12,756 bases of DNA from Chloroflexota bacterium (GTDB taxonomy: Bacteria > Chloroflexota > Dehalococcoidia > Lucifugimonadales > Lucifugimonadaceae): NCBI GenBank assembly GCA_013911545.1, contig JACETA010000019.1, forward strand, positions 1 through 12,756, written 5' to 3'. How positions within the stretch are numbered: the first letter of the stretch is position 1; the number at the start of each line of letters is the position of its first letter. The position numbers and the translations under genes are program-made. Shown here in pieces: positions 1 through 6,693 of the stretch. The notes beneath the pieces are model-generated. The model was not told where the DNA came from, made no database searches, and saw only the letters and a list, made by a program, of their open reading frames with translations.

Positions 1-1076
1 ATAAACAAAGAATTTAACTGGTCTTCATCAAATTCATACCCAAGATCTTTGAGTCGTGATTTTAATCCTGCCCTACCAGATAATTTTCCCAGTACAAGCG
101 CTTCTCCTCTCCAGCCTACAGTTTCTGGTTCCATTATCTCAAAAGTGCTTTTATCTTTAAGGAAAGCATCTTGATGAATGCCTGATGAATGCCTGAATGC
201 ATTTTGCCCTACTATAGCTTTATTTGCTTGCATAGGAAACCCGAAAATATTACTAACCATCCTACTTGTTGGTCCAATTTCAGAAGTTTTAATTTTTGTT
301 TTTACATTAAAATGATCTTTTCTTACTTCTAACCCCATAATAACTTCTTCTAAAGCAGCATTTCCTGCCCTTTCCCCTAAACCATTTATACACCCTTCAA
401 TTTGCCTGGCACCATTTTCAACGGCAGAAAGGCTATTTGAAACAGCAAGACCTAAATCATTATGGCAATGCACACTTACAATTACTCCATCAATATTTTT
501 TACTTTATTCATTATTAATTTTATTGATTCACCAAATTCTTTTGAAACAGAATAGCCAACAGTATCTGGGATATTAATTGTTGTTGCACCAGCATTAATT
601 GTTTCCTCAAGTAATGTAATCAAAAAATCCATATCTGTCCTTGTTGCATCCATTGGGGAAAACTCTACATCATCTACATATTTTTTAGCTCTGGAAACCG
701 CTTTTACTGCCATTTCAATAATTTCTTCAGGATCTTTTCTCATTTGGTGTTCCATATGTATCGCTGAACTAGAAACAAATGTATGTATTCTTGGATCAGC
801 AGCTTTTTCTAATGCTTCTGCAGCTTTATCAATATCTTTTTCAACAACTCTGGCTAAACTTGCAACTTTACAATTTTTAACTGTTTCAGAAATTAGACTC
901 ACTGCATTAAAATCGCCAATAGAACTTACAGCAAAACCTGCTTCAATTACGTCAACACCAAGACTTTCAAGTTGTTTTGCAATTATTAGTTTTTCATCAA
1001 CAGTTAATCCCGCTCCGGCAGATTGCTCACCATCTCTTAGGGTTGTATCAAAAATTATTAATGAATCCTTATTCAT
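1..1076 (-). CDS. leuA: 2-isopropylmalate synthase, 3' end cut by window edge
   Basis: LeuA condenses acetyl-CoA with 2-oxoisovalerate to 2-isopropylmalate, the first committed step of leucine synthesis, in the cytoplasm. The 358 codons in view cover the TIM-barrel catalytic domain and the start of the linker; the C-terminal leucine-binding regulatory domain lies outside. Visible motifs are DTTLRDGEQS (10-19, metal ligand D10), NIPDTVGY (168-175), HCHNDLG (203-209, metal ligands H203 and H205), GERAGNAALEE (234-244) and NAFRHSSGIHQD (292-303). The ATG at 1076 lies 6 nt after the ilvC stop; there is no strong Shine-Dalgarno, so translation is probably coupled to ilvC. It is the last gene in view of the T-box-controlled ilvBNC-leuA operon. 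One oddity: residues 139-143 read FSPMD where the family usually has a Glu before Asp. Citramalate or homocitrate synthase is less likely given the motif set and neighbours. Confidence 0.96.
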   Translation of the reverse strand, partial: MNKDSLIIFDTTLRDGEQSAGAGLTVDEKLIIAKQLESLGVDVIEAGFAVSSIGDFNAVSLISETVKNCKVASLARVVEKDIDKAAEALEKAADPRIHTFVSSSAIHMEHQMRKDPEEIIEMAVKAVSRAKKYVDDVEFSPMDATRTDMDFLITLLEETINAGATTINIPDTVGYSVSKEFGESIKLIMNKVKNIDGVIVSVHCHNDLGLAVSNSLSAVENGARQIEGCINGLGERAGNAALEEVIMGLEVRKDHFNVKTKIKTSEIGPTSRMVSNIFGFPMQANKAIVGQNAFRHSSGIHQDAFLKDKSTFEIMEPETVGWRGEALVLGKLSGRAGLKSRLKDLGYEFDEDQLNSLF

Positions 1077-1082
1077 TTATTA

Positions 1083-2078
1083 TCAACTTTGATTTTTTAA
1101 AAAGGGCATCATATTTCTTAACTTTTTACCTACTTCTTCAATAGGGTGCTCAGCATTCTCTTTTCTCAAACTATTGAACTTATGGAGTCCTTCATCGTTT
1201 TCAGCTATCCACTCTCTGGCAAACTGTCCTGACTGAATTTGATCTAACACTTTTTTCATATTCTCTTTAACTGAAGGATCAACGACAACGGGTCCTCTTG
1301 TATAATCACCATATTCAGCTGTAGTTGAAATAGAATACCTCATTTCTCCTAATCCACCTTGATACATGAGGTCCACAATTAATTTTAATTCATGCAGAAC
1401 TTCAAAATATGCGGATTCTGGCTGATAGCCAGCTTCAACTAAAACCTCAAAAGCACTTTGAACTAATGAAGTAACTCCACCACATAATACAGCCTGCTCT
1501 CCAAATAAATCTGTTTCAGTTTCTTCTTTGAAGGTGGTTTCTAAAATACCTGCTCTTGCCCCACCTATCCCTAAACCATAGCCTAATGCTATTTCTTGGG
1601 CTTTACCAGAATAATTTTGATATACAGCAACCAAACAAGGCACACCTTGCCCAGACTCAAAAACTCTCCTAACAATATGACCTGGCCCTTTTGGAGCAAT
1701 CATTGCAACATCCACAAATTCTGGAGGTTTTATTTGTTCGTAAAATATACTAAATCCATGACAAAACATTAAAGTTTTTCCTTCCGTAAGATTCCCTTCA
1801 ACATCCTGTTTGTATACTTTTCCTTGAACAGTATCAGGAAGGCAAAACATTATAATATCGGATTGCTTAACTGCTTCAGAATTTGAAAGAACTTTCAAGC
1901 CATCATTTTCAGCAACTTCTTTGCTTTTACTTCCTTCATACAAACCAACAACAACATCCATACCAGAATCTTTTAAATTTCTTGCATGGGCATGTCCTTG
2001 GCTTCCGTAACCTAAAACAGCAATTTTTTTACTATCTATAAGTTTTTTATCTATATCTTTTTCATAAAATAATTTCAT
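1083..2078 (-). CDS. ilvC: Ketol-acid reductoisomerase (NADP+), class I
   Basis: IlvC isomerises and reduces 2-acetolactate and 2-aceto-2-hydroxybutyrate to the dihydroxy acids of the valine/leucine and isoleucine pathways, using Mg2+ and NAD(P)H. At 331 residues it has the short class I length. The Rossmann motif GYGSQG is at 23-28. Catalytic positions of the family are all present: H107 (FCHGF), K130 (APKGPGH), D190 and E194 (ETDLFGEQ), E226 and E230 (YFEVLHE), and S251 (ISTTAEYG). The cofactor loop keeps two serines (S50, S52), consistent with NADPH use. The ATG at 2078 has an AAAGGA ribosome-binding site about 8 nt upstream and lies 11 nt after ilvN. It follows acetohydroxyacid synthase in the pathway and in the operon. 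Confidence 0.98.
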   Translation of the reverse strand: MKLFYEKDIDKKLIDSKKIAVLGYGSQGHAHARNLKDSGMDVVVGLYEGSKSKEVAENDGLKVLSNSEAVKQSDIIMFCLPDTVQGKVYKQDVEGNLTEGKTLMFCHGFSIFYEQIKPPEFVDVAMIAPKGPGHIVRRVFESGQGVPCLVAVYQNYSGKAQEIALGYGLGIGGARAGILETTFKEETETDLFGEQAVLCGGVTSLVQSAFEVLVEAGYQPESAYFEVLHELKLIVDLMYQGGLGEMRYSISTTAEYGDYTRGPVVVDPSVKENMKKVLDQIQSGQFAREWIAENDEGLHKFNSLRKENAEHPIEEVGKKLRNMMPFLKNQS

Positions 2079-2089
2079 AATTTATCCTT

Positions 2090-2587
2090 TCATTCTTTGC
2101 TTTTAAGTACCGCAACTCTCCCTGTGCGCATTACTTCAATGATTCCATACGGTTCAAGTAATTCTAACAGTGATTCAATTTCACTTGATTCACCTGTTGT
2201 CTCAATTGTCATTTGGTCTGAACCAACATCGACAGTCTTAACATTAAAAATATTTGATAATTGTAGAATTTCACCTCTTTTCTCATTATCTGCTGAAACT
2301 TTAATTAATACCATCTCTCTGTAAACGTGATCTAAATCAGATATATCTTCGACTTTGACAACTTCAATTAGTCGATCAAGTTTTGCTGCTACCAACCTAA
2401 CAACTTCTTCAGGACCCTCTACAACAAAAGTCATTCTAGATAAACCTTCTTGTTCAGATTTTCCAACTGCTAAACTAGAAATGTTAAAACCTTGACGTCT
2501 AAATAATCCACAAATTCTTGCAAGAACACCTGCTTTATTTTCTACCAAAGCAATTACTGTTCGGGTTCCTGTATTAGTTACCGCCAT
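2090..2587 (-). CDS. ilvN: Acetohydroxyacid synthase, small regulatory subunit
   Basis: This is the regulatory subunit of acetolactate/acetohydroxyacid synthase; it stimulates the catalytic subunit IlvB and typically confers feedback inhibition by valine. The 165-residue length is typical. An N-terminal ACT domain spans about residues 9-83, with the signature ENKAGVLARICGLFRRQGF followed by NISSL, where effector binding is expected. The C-terminal small-subunit domain spans about 85-160 (REMVLIKV, then GIIEVMRTGRVA). The ATG at 2587 lies inside the end of ilvB (14-nt overlap), which points to translational coupling and matched amounts of the two subunits. The symbol ilvH is used for the same family; ilvN is chosen because it is paired directly with ilvB. 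Confidence 0.97.
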   Translation of the reverse strand: MAVTNTGTRTVIALVENKAGVLARICGLFRRQGFNISSLAVGKSEQEGLSRMTFVVEGPEEVVRLVAAKLDRLIEVVKVEDISDLDHVYREMVLIKVSADNEKRGEILQLSNIFNVKTVDVGSDQMTIETTGESSEIESLLELLEPYGIIEVMRTGRVAVLKSKE

Positions 2588-4271
2588 CTATGGGCTCCTC
2601 TAATAACTCATTAACACTTTGGCCTGAAGGAATCATTGGGAAAACATTTTCTTCTTTCTTAATTTTAAAATCAATTAAAAATGGCCCATCATGATCATTT
2701 GCTTCTCTTATAGCAGGTCTCACATCTTCGTTGTTGTCCACACTTAATGCTTTCATTCCATATGCATTAGCTAATTTCACAAAGTCTGGGTTTGCAGTAT
2801 ATGCATTTGCTTGATAATCCTCGTTAAAAAACATACCTTGCCATTGAGTTATCATCCCGAGATGATTATTGTTTAGTAAAGCAAATTTAACTTTTATGTT
2901 ATTTTCAACAATAGTTGCCAACTCACATAATGTCATCTGGAATCCACCATCACCAGCTATTGACCAAACATTTTTTTCAGGAGCACCAACTTTTGCTCCT
3001 AAAGCTGCGGGCACTTCAAAACCCATAGTTCCTAAACCGCCAGAAGATATCCAAGAATTTTGTGAACAATATAAATAATGTTGGGCAGCCCACATTTGAT
3101 GTTGCCCAACGCCTGTTACAATCACTGATTTACCATCAGTTTCATCAGACAAAGATTTAACAACATATTGGCCAGTTAAATCAATTGATTTTTTCAATTT
3201 TAACGATGGATGATCTTCTTTTAATTTTGCTATGTGATTCAACCAATCAATGTGTGTTTTCTTTTTAAGTTTTGGTAGCATCTGTTTCAAAATATCTTTT
3301 GCATTTCCAATTAATGCAACATCAACATGAATATTTTTATTTATTTCTGCAGGATCAATATCAATATGAATTTTTTTTGATTTAGTAGCAAATCTAGATG
3401 TGTCACCAGTTATTCTGTCATCAAACCTGCTTCCGATTGCAATAACTAAGTCAGCTTGATCAAGGGCAAGGCTTGCCCATGCTACTCCATGCATACCAGG
3501 AAAACTTAAACTTAAAACATGATTTTCTGGGAATGAGCTAATCCCAAGAAGAGTAGTTACAACAGGTATCTGTGCATTTTCAGCTAATTCCAACAATTCG
3601 TCATATGCTCTTGAAATTATTATTCCGTGACCAGCAAGAATTACTGGTTTTTTTGATTGCTCAATTAATTTAAGAGCACTATCAATTTTTGAATTTTCAG
3701 CAAATTTAGGCGGATTGTACCCAAGTATTTTGATTTCTTCGCCCCAAAAATTGCTATCAAAATCAAATTCTTCAATAAAAACATCTCTGGGAATATCAAT
3801 TAAAACCGGACCAGGTCTCCCTGTATTAGCAATAATAAATGCCTCTTTCAATATTTTTGGGATTTCTTCAGCATTCATTACAAGGTAATTATGTTTAGTA
3901 ACAGGCAGAGATGCTCCAGTAATATCTATTTCTTGAAAAGAATCTTTACCTATTCCAGGTCTTGATACTTGACCAGTTATGGCTATCATAGGGGATGAAT
4001 CCATAAAGGCTGTAGCCATTCCTGTGATAAGATTTGTTGCTCCTGGGCCTGAAGTTGCAAAGCATACTCCAGTTTTACCGCTTACCCTAGAAAAGCCATC
4101 AGCGGCATGAGAGGCACCTTGTTCATGTCGTACTAATATATGATCAAGTTCCGGGTATTCAGACAAAGTTCCATATAGCGGAAGTATTGCTCCACCAGGT
4201 ATTCCAAAAATTTTTTCCACTCCATGATGTATTAAACCTTCACAGAGAACTTGAGCTCCCGTTTTTTTCAT
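2574..4271 (-). CDS. ilvB: Acetohydroxyacid synthase, large catalytic subunit
   Basis: This ThDP-dependent enzyme makes 2-acetolactate from two pyruvates, or 2-aceto-2-hydroxybutyrate from pyruvate and 2-oxobutyrate. At 565 residues it is full length. The N-terminal ThDP-binding (PYR) domain carries the catalytic Glu E50 in RHEQGASHAADGF, followed by SGPGATNL (74-81). The central domain (about 195-330) contains GSRFDDRITG (280-289) and the IDIDPAEI segment. The C-terminal domain has the ThDP/Mg motif GDGGF (440-444) through NNNHLGM (467-473). The ATG at 4271 is preceded by AAGGG at a suitable distance, immediately after the T-box terminator, so it is the first gene controlled by the leader. 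It overlaps ilvN by 14 nt. Other ThDP enzymes such as glyoxylate carboligase are unlikely because ilvN and ilvC follow. Confidence 0.98.
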   Translation of the reverse strand: MKKTGAQVLCEGLIHHGVEKIFGIPGGAILPLYGTLSEYPELDHILVRHEQGASHAADGFSRVSGKTGVCFATSGPGATNLITGMATAFMDSSPMIAITGQVSRPGIGKDSFQEIDITGASLPVTKHNYLVMNAEEIPKILKEAFIIANTGRPGPVLIDIPRDVFIEEFDFDSNFWGEEIKILGYNPPKFAENSKIDSALKLIEQSKKPVILAGHGIIISRAYDELLELAENAQIPVVTTLLGISSFPENHVLSLSFPGMHGVAWASLALDQADLVIAIGSRFDDRITGDTSRFATKSKKIHIDIDPAEINKNIHVDVALIGNAKDILKQMLPKLKKKTHIDWLNHIAKLKEDHPSLKLKKSIDLTGQYVVKSLSDETDGKSVIVTGVGQHQMWAAQHYLYCSQNSWISSGGLGTMGFEVPAALGAKVGAPEKNVWSIAGDGGFQMTLCELATIVENNIKVKFALLNNNHLGMITQWQGMFFNEDYQANAYTANPDFVKLANAYGMKALSVDNNEDVRPAIREANDHDGPFLIDFKIKKEENVFPMIPSGQSVNELLEEPIDGGN

Positions 4272-4285
4272 TTTTTTACCCTTTT

Positions 4286-4315
4286 AAATAAAAATATCTC
4301 GTCCAAAGGACGAGA
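4286..4315 (-). terminator. Intrinsic terminator of the T-box attenuator
   Basis: The sequence UCUCGUCC-UUU-GGACGAGA forms a perfect 8-bp stem with a 3-nt loop (4315-4297), followed by a U-rich tail UAUUUUUAUUU (4296-4286). It ends 14 nt before the ilvB start. It is conditional, because its 5' strand is needed for the antiterminator. Confidence 0.95.
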
Positions 4316-4336
4316 CTAACCCGCGGTACCACCTTT
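4305..4336 (-). promoter_or_regulatory. T-box antiterminator
   Basis: AAAGG (4336-4332) can pair with CCUUU (4309-4305), enclosing the bulge UGGU (4331-4328) and the conserved ACCGCGG. The UGGU bulge would pair with the ACCA 3' end of an uncharged tRNA with discriminator A, as tRNA-Leu normally has. The CCUUU strand is also part of the terminator stem-loop, so the two structures exclude each other. Confidence 0.93.
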
Positions 4337-4415
4337 GATTAGGTAATTATTACCTCTCTCAATTTAATTTTACGTGATCAACGTCAAGAATTACTAATTT
4401 CGTTCTTGCCACTCC

Positions 4416-4495
4416 AGAGCGAGTTCCTAAAATTAAATTACGGGTCACATTAAATCCCGATTTTCTCAAAAATTTAATACTTTAGTACTACTCTC
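4416..4495 (-). promoter_or_regulatory. T-box Stem I with CUC (leucine) specifier at 4423-4421
   Basis: The lower helix pairs AGAG (4494-4491) with CUCU (4419-4416). Above it sits a loop-E-type internal loop with AGUA (4489-4486) on the 5' side and GAA on the 3' side, as in canonical T-boxes. The triplet right after GAA is CUC, followed by G. The upper helix pairs CUAAA with UUUAG and AUUAAAUU with AAUUUAAU, with a 2-nt GU bulge. CUC specifies leucine (tRNA-Leu with GAG anticodon), which suits an ilvBNC-leuA operon. Neighbouring registers (ACU Thr, UCG Ser) do not suit the operon. Confidence 0.85.
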
Positions 4496-4519
4496 TTTCA
4501 ATGTGTTTTAAACGAAATG

Positions 4520-4548
4520 AGAATAGCATAGCTCTAGTTTGAGGTCAA
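4520..4548 (-). promoter_or_regulatory. Sigma-70-type promoter of the ilv-leu operon
   Basis: A -35 box TTGACC (4548-4543) and a -10 box TATTCT (4525-4520) are separated by exactly 17 bp. Transcription would begin near 4512, just upstream of T-box Stem I. The -35 box lies inside the last codons of the glycosyltransferase gene (stop at 4534). Confidence 0.75.
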
Positions 4549-5724
4549 CTTATGAAATAATTTTTTTAAGCTGTTAATTGATTCTTCCCAGTTAAGATTT
4601 TCAGCATGCTTCCTGGCATTCTTTCCCATTGATTCTCTTAAATCTTTACTTTTTAACAATATTTCTAATTTTTCTACAAATGGTCCTGGGCATCTCCATT
4701 GCAAAAGATAGCCTGTTTTTTTATCAATTACTATTGAAGATAAACCTCCTTTTTTCGAAGCAACAACTGGTATTCCGCATGCTGCAGCTTCTAAGGCAGA
4801 TAAGCCAAAACTTTCGTAATAGGATGGCAAAACACATATATCGGAAGAATTATAATAAAACTTTAAGTCACTACGATTAATTGAGCCCATAAAATGGACC
4901 TTTTCTGAAAGATTTAATTCGCTACATATTTTTTTTAGCCTTGATACTTCTGTGATGTTATAAAGTCCACCAACAACCAATAAATTTATTTTTTCTTGCT
5001 CAATCATGGATAATGCCTCAAGCAGTGTATCAAGACCCTTGAGCCTTTCTAGCCTCCCTACAAATAAAATTACTTTTAAGTCATTAGATATATTAATTTC
5101 TTTTCTAGCTTTCTCTTTGACCATAGGTTTAAAAAGCTCCAAATCAACTCCTGGGGGAATTATATAAATTTTATCTGCATCAACAGCATAATTACTCTGA
5201 ATGAAGTTTTTTTCATGTTTTGACCAAACGACTAATGCATCTGAATTTTGAGAAACAAATTTTTCTTGGGACTCTCTATGAGGATCATCTTTATTAAAAG
5301 GGAAGGCCTCTTGTTTTATTTCTTGAATAGTATGAAATGTAGATACTACCGGAACATTCCATAATTTTTTCAATTTCAGAGATGCCACTCCAGAAAGCCA
5401 ATAGTGAGCAAAGATTAGATCATAGGTTACATTATTTTTATTTTTAAATTTATTTACACCTTCAACAAATTCATCAATATGATTAAAAATTCCAACCTTA
5501 TCTAATGAATTATCACCTGCATGAATATAATTTACATTTATATTAGTAAATTGGCCTTCAATTTCATTAATTCTATTATGATCTCTTGTATATATATCTA
5601 CTTCAACATTTGACCTATTTAGTTTTTCAACAACTTCTCTTATATAAATGTTCATTCCTCCAGCATCTTTACCGCCCGCTTGAAGTCTAGGATCACCATG
5701 AACACTGATTAACGCAATTTTCAT
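4534..5724 (-). CDS. GT4-family (GT-B fold) glycosyltransferase, MshA-like
   Basis: This is probably a retaining glycosyltransferase that moves a sugar from a nucleotide-sugar donor to an unknown acceptor at the cytoplasmic face. It has 396 residues. The N-terminal domain (about 1-195) starts with a glycine-rich loop (AGGKDAGGMN, 16-25) and contains FHTIQ and PHRESQEKF, as in MshA and sucrose-phosphate-synthase relatives. The junction IIPPGVDLELFKP (188-200) leads to the donor-binding domain with VGRLERLKG (222-230, phosphate contacts R224 and K229) and ESFGLSALE (304-312, the family's E-x7-E motif). No signal peptide or membrane segment is seen. It starts 2 nt after the acyltransferase gene with a weak ribosome-binding site, so the two are probably co-translated. 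MshA (mycothiol synthesis) is the best-known similar family, but no other mycothiol gene is in view, so I assign no substrate. Confidence 0.92.
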   Translation of the reverse strand: MKIALISVHGDPRLQAGGKDAGGMNIYIREVVEKLNRSNVEVDIYTRDHNRINEIEGQFTNINVNYIHAGDNSLDKVGIFNHIDEFVEGVNKFKNKNNVTYDLIFAHYWLSGVASLKLKKLWNVPVVSTFHTIQEIKQEAFPFNKDDPHRESQEKFVSQNSDALVVWSKHEKNFIQSNYAVDADKIYIIPPGVDLELFKPMVKEKARKEINISNDLKVILFVGRLERLKGLDTLLEALSMIEQEKINLLVVGGLYNITEVSRLKKICSELNLSEKVHFMGSINRSDLKFYYNSSDICVLPSYYESFGLSALEAAACGIPVVASKKGGLSSIVIDKKTGYLLQWRCPGPFVEKLEILLKSKDLRESMGKNARKHAENLNWEESINSLKKLFHKLTSN

Positions 5725-5726
5725 AA

Positions 5727-6683
5727 CTATTTCTTTTTTACGGTTATTGTTAACAAATTTCTATTCTTACACCCAATTCTATATTTATATTCTTCATTGC
5801 CTCTAAGGAAATCCATAACATTATAATTACCAATTTTATTTTTAATGTTATAAACATGATTCATTAAACCCACAGAATATTCAGAATAATCATTATTAAA
5901 ACCAGAATTATAAACAAATAACTTGTGATTATTTTTAAATGAAAAAGAAGTCGAAATTAAATCACCATCAATTTCTATAAAACTTAATTCACCCCTATCA
6001 TTTAAAATAGAATCCTTGATTACTTTGTTCATAAACTCGACCCTATCTGAGTTTAAAAATAATTTTTTTTCTGGATTTAATTTCATTAGTTTTATAAATT
6101 CCACTAATAATTTATTAATATTTTCATCATTTGCGTTAACGATTTTAAATTCAAAATTTTTTTCGAATTTTCTAATTTTTCTTCTTATTTCGTGTCTATT
6201 TTTTTTTGAAAGATTAGATAAATATTCATGAAATGATTCTGGCAGATTAATCATAGGTGAAACGTCTTCATCAATAAATTCAAAATCATATTCATTTTGA
6301 AAATTTAACAAAGTCTTATGAAGTTGAGATTCTTCAACTATAGAATTGAGTTCAATTTTATTTACACTTTCTTCTATAAATAATTGATTAAGTACTGATT
6401 TGATTGATTCGATGTGAATAGTGTCTTTGTAAACAAAATTATGGTAATCAAAAAGATCTTTACCACCACAAAAATATGCAATATCCTCTTTTATTAACAT
6501 CGGCGCTATAAAATTAATTTTATCAGTAATAATTTTTAATTCAGTACCTTTTCCAAAAATGTCATACCAAATTTTATTTATAGAATAATTTAAAAATGGG
6601 TTTTCTTTTTTACTGTCAAAATTGTTCCATAATTTTTCCAGACCATGATCAAATTTATTAAAAATTATCAATTCTTCCGACAA
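5727..6683 (-). CDS. FemAB/CelD-like GNAT-fold acyltransferase
   Basis: The 318 residues resemble the Acetyltransf_6 (BioF2-like) group, whose members acylate sugars, peptides or lipids and include enzymes of polysaccharide and peptidoglycan bridge synthesis. The basis is the middle segment LSKKNRHEIRRKIRKFEK (158-175), the strand-rich core GELSFIEIDGDLISTSFSF (231-249), and the C-terminal NVMDFLRGNEEYKYRIGCKNR (288-308), typical of this fold's acyl-CoA or aminoacyl-binding half. No membrane segment or signal peptide is visible. The start is TTG at 6683, supported by GAAGGA 4 nt upstream; the first in-frame Met is only at residue 62. It lies between thrC (9-nt gap) and the glycosyltransferase (2-nt gap), which suggests joint work with the latter on one glycoconjugate. 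The protein is very rich in Asn, Lys and Ile, like its neighbours. Substrate unknown. Confidence 0.85.
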   Translation of the reverse strand: MSEELIIFNKFDHGLEKLWNNFDSKKENPFLNYSINKIWYDIFGKGTELKIITDKINFIAPMLIKEDIAYFCGGKDLFDYHNFVYKDTIHIESIKSVLNQLFIEESVNKIELNSIVEESQLHKTLLNFQNEYDFEFIDEDVSPMINLPESFHEYLSNLSKKNRHEIRRKIRKFEKNFEFKIVNANDENINKLLVEFIKLMKLNPEKKLFLNSDRVEFMNKVIKDSILNDRGELSFIEIDGDLISTSFSFKNNHKLFVYNSGFNNDYSEYSVGLMNHVYNIKNKIGNYNVMDFLRGNEEYKYRIGCKNRNLLTITVKKK

Positions 6684-6687
6684 TATA

Positions 6688-6693
6688 TCCTTC
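6688..6693 (-). promoter_or_regulatory. Ribosome-binding site deciding a TTG start
   Basis: GAAGGA lies 4 nt before the TTG of the acyltransferase gene and overlaps the thrC stop codon by one base. It is the reason for choosing the non-ATG start at 6683. Confidence 0.75.

Larger units (their letters stand above)
4286..4512 (-). promoter_or_regulatory. T-box riboswitch leader of ilvB (transcriptional, Leu specifier)
   Basis: The leader RNA upstream of ilvB has all parts of a class I T-box. A long Stem I (4495-4416) ends in an apical CGGG/CCCG hairpin whose loop contains AUGUGA, with GAGAA below it resembling the AG bulge. A hairpin follows (CAAGAA at 4408-4403 with UUCUUG at 4390-4385), then a Stem III-like hairpin AGGUAA-UAA-UUACCU (4355-4341). 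Last come the conserved T-box sequence (4336-4321) and an intrinsic terminator (4315-4286). T-boxes bind a tRNA by its anticodon and its free 3' end and let RNA polymerase read through when the tRNA is uncharged. The 5' end is estimated from the promoter and is uncertain by a few bases. Confidence 0.95.

Noticed and set aside
173..199. Short tandem repeat GATGAATGCCT x2 plus a partial third copy
   Set aside because: It lies within the conserved LeuA codons for FRHSSGIHQD and arises from His-Ser and Ile-His codons; no sign of a functional repeat.
1920..1950. IlvC cofactor loop GLYEGSKSKE as a sign of NADH preference
   Set aside because: The loop lacks an Arg often present, but both serines that bind the NADPH 2'-phosphate are kept, and Tyr at this place seems common in other class I enzymes as far as I recall.
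2097..2324. Plus-strand open frame opposite ilvN
   Set aside because: No ribosome-binding site and no recognisable domain; it mirrors the well-supported ilvN gene. The same applies to the other plus-strand frames opposite ilvB, the glycosyltransferase, the acyltransferase, thrC and glyA.
4272..4533. ilv leader peptide attenuator (ribosome-stalling type)
   Set aside because: No short frame with a run of Leu, Val or Ile codons was found; the T-box explains the terminator fully.
4534..5724. Calling the glycosyltransferase mshA
   Set aside because: Motifs are shared by many GT4 enzymes and no MshB, MshC or MshD-type gene is in view, so the specific name is not supported.
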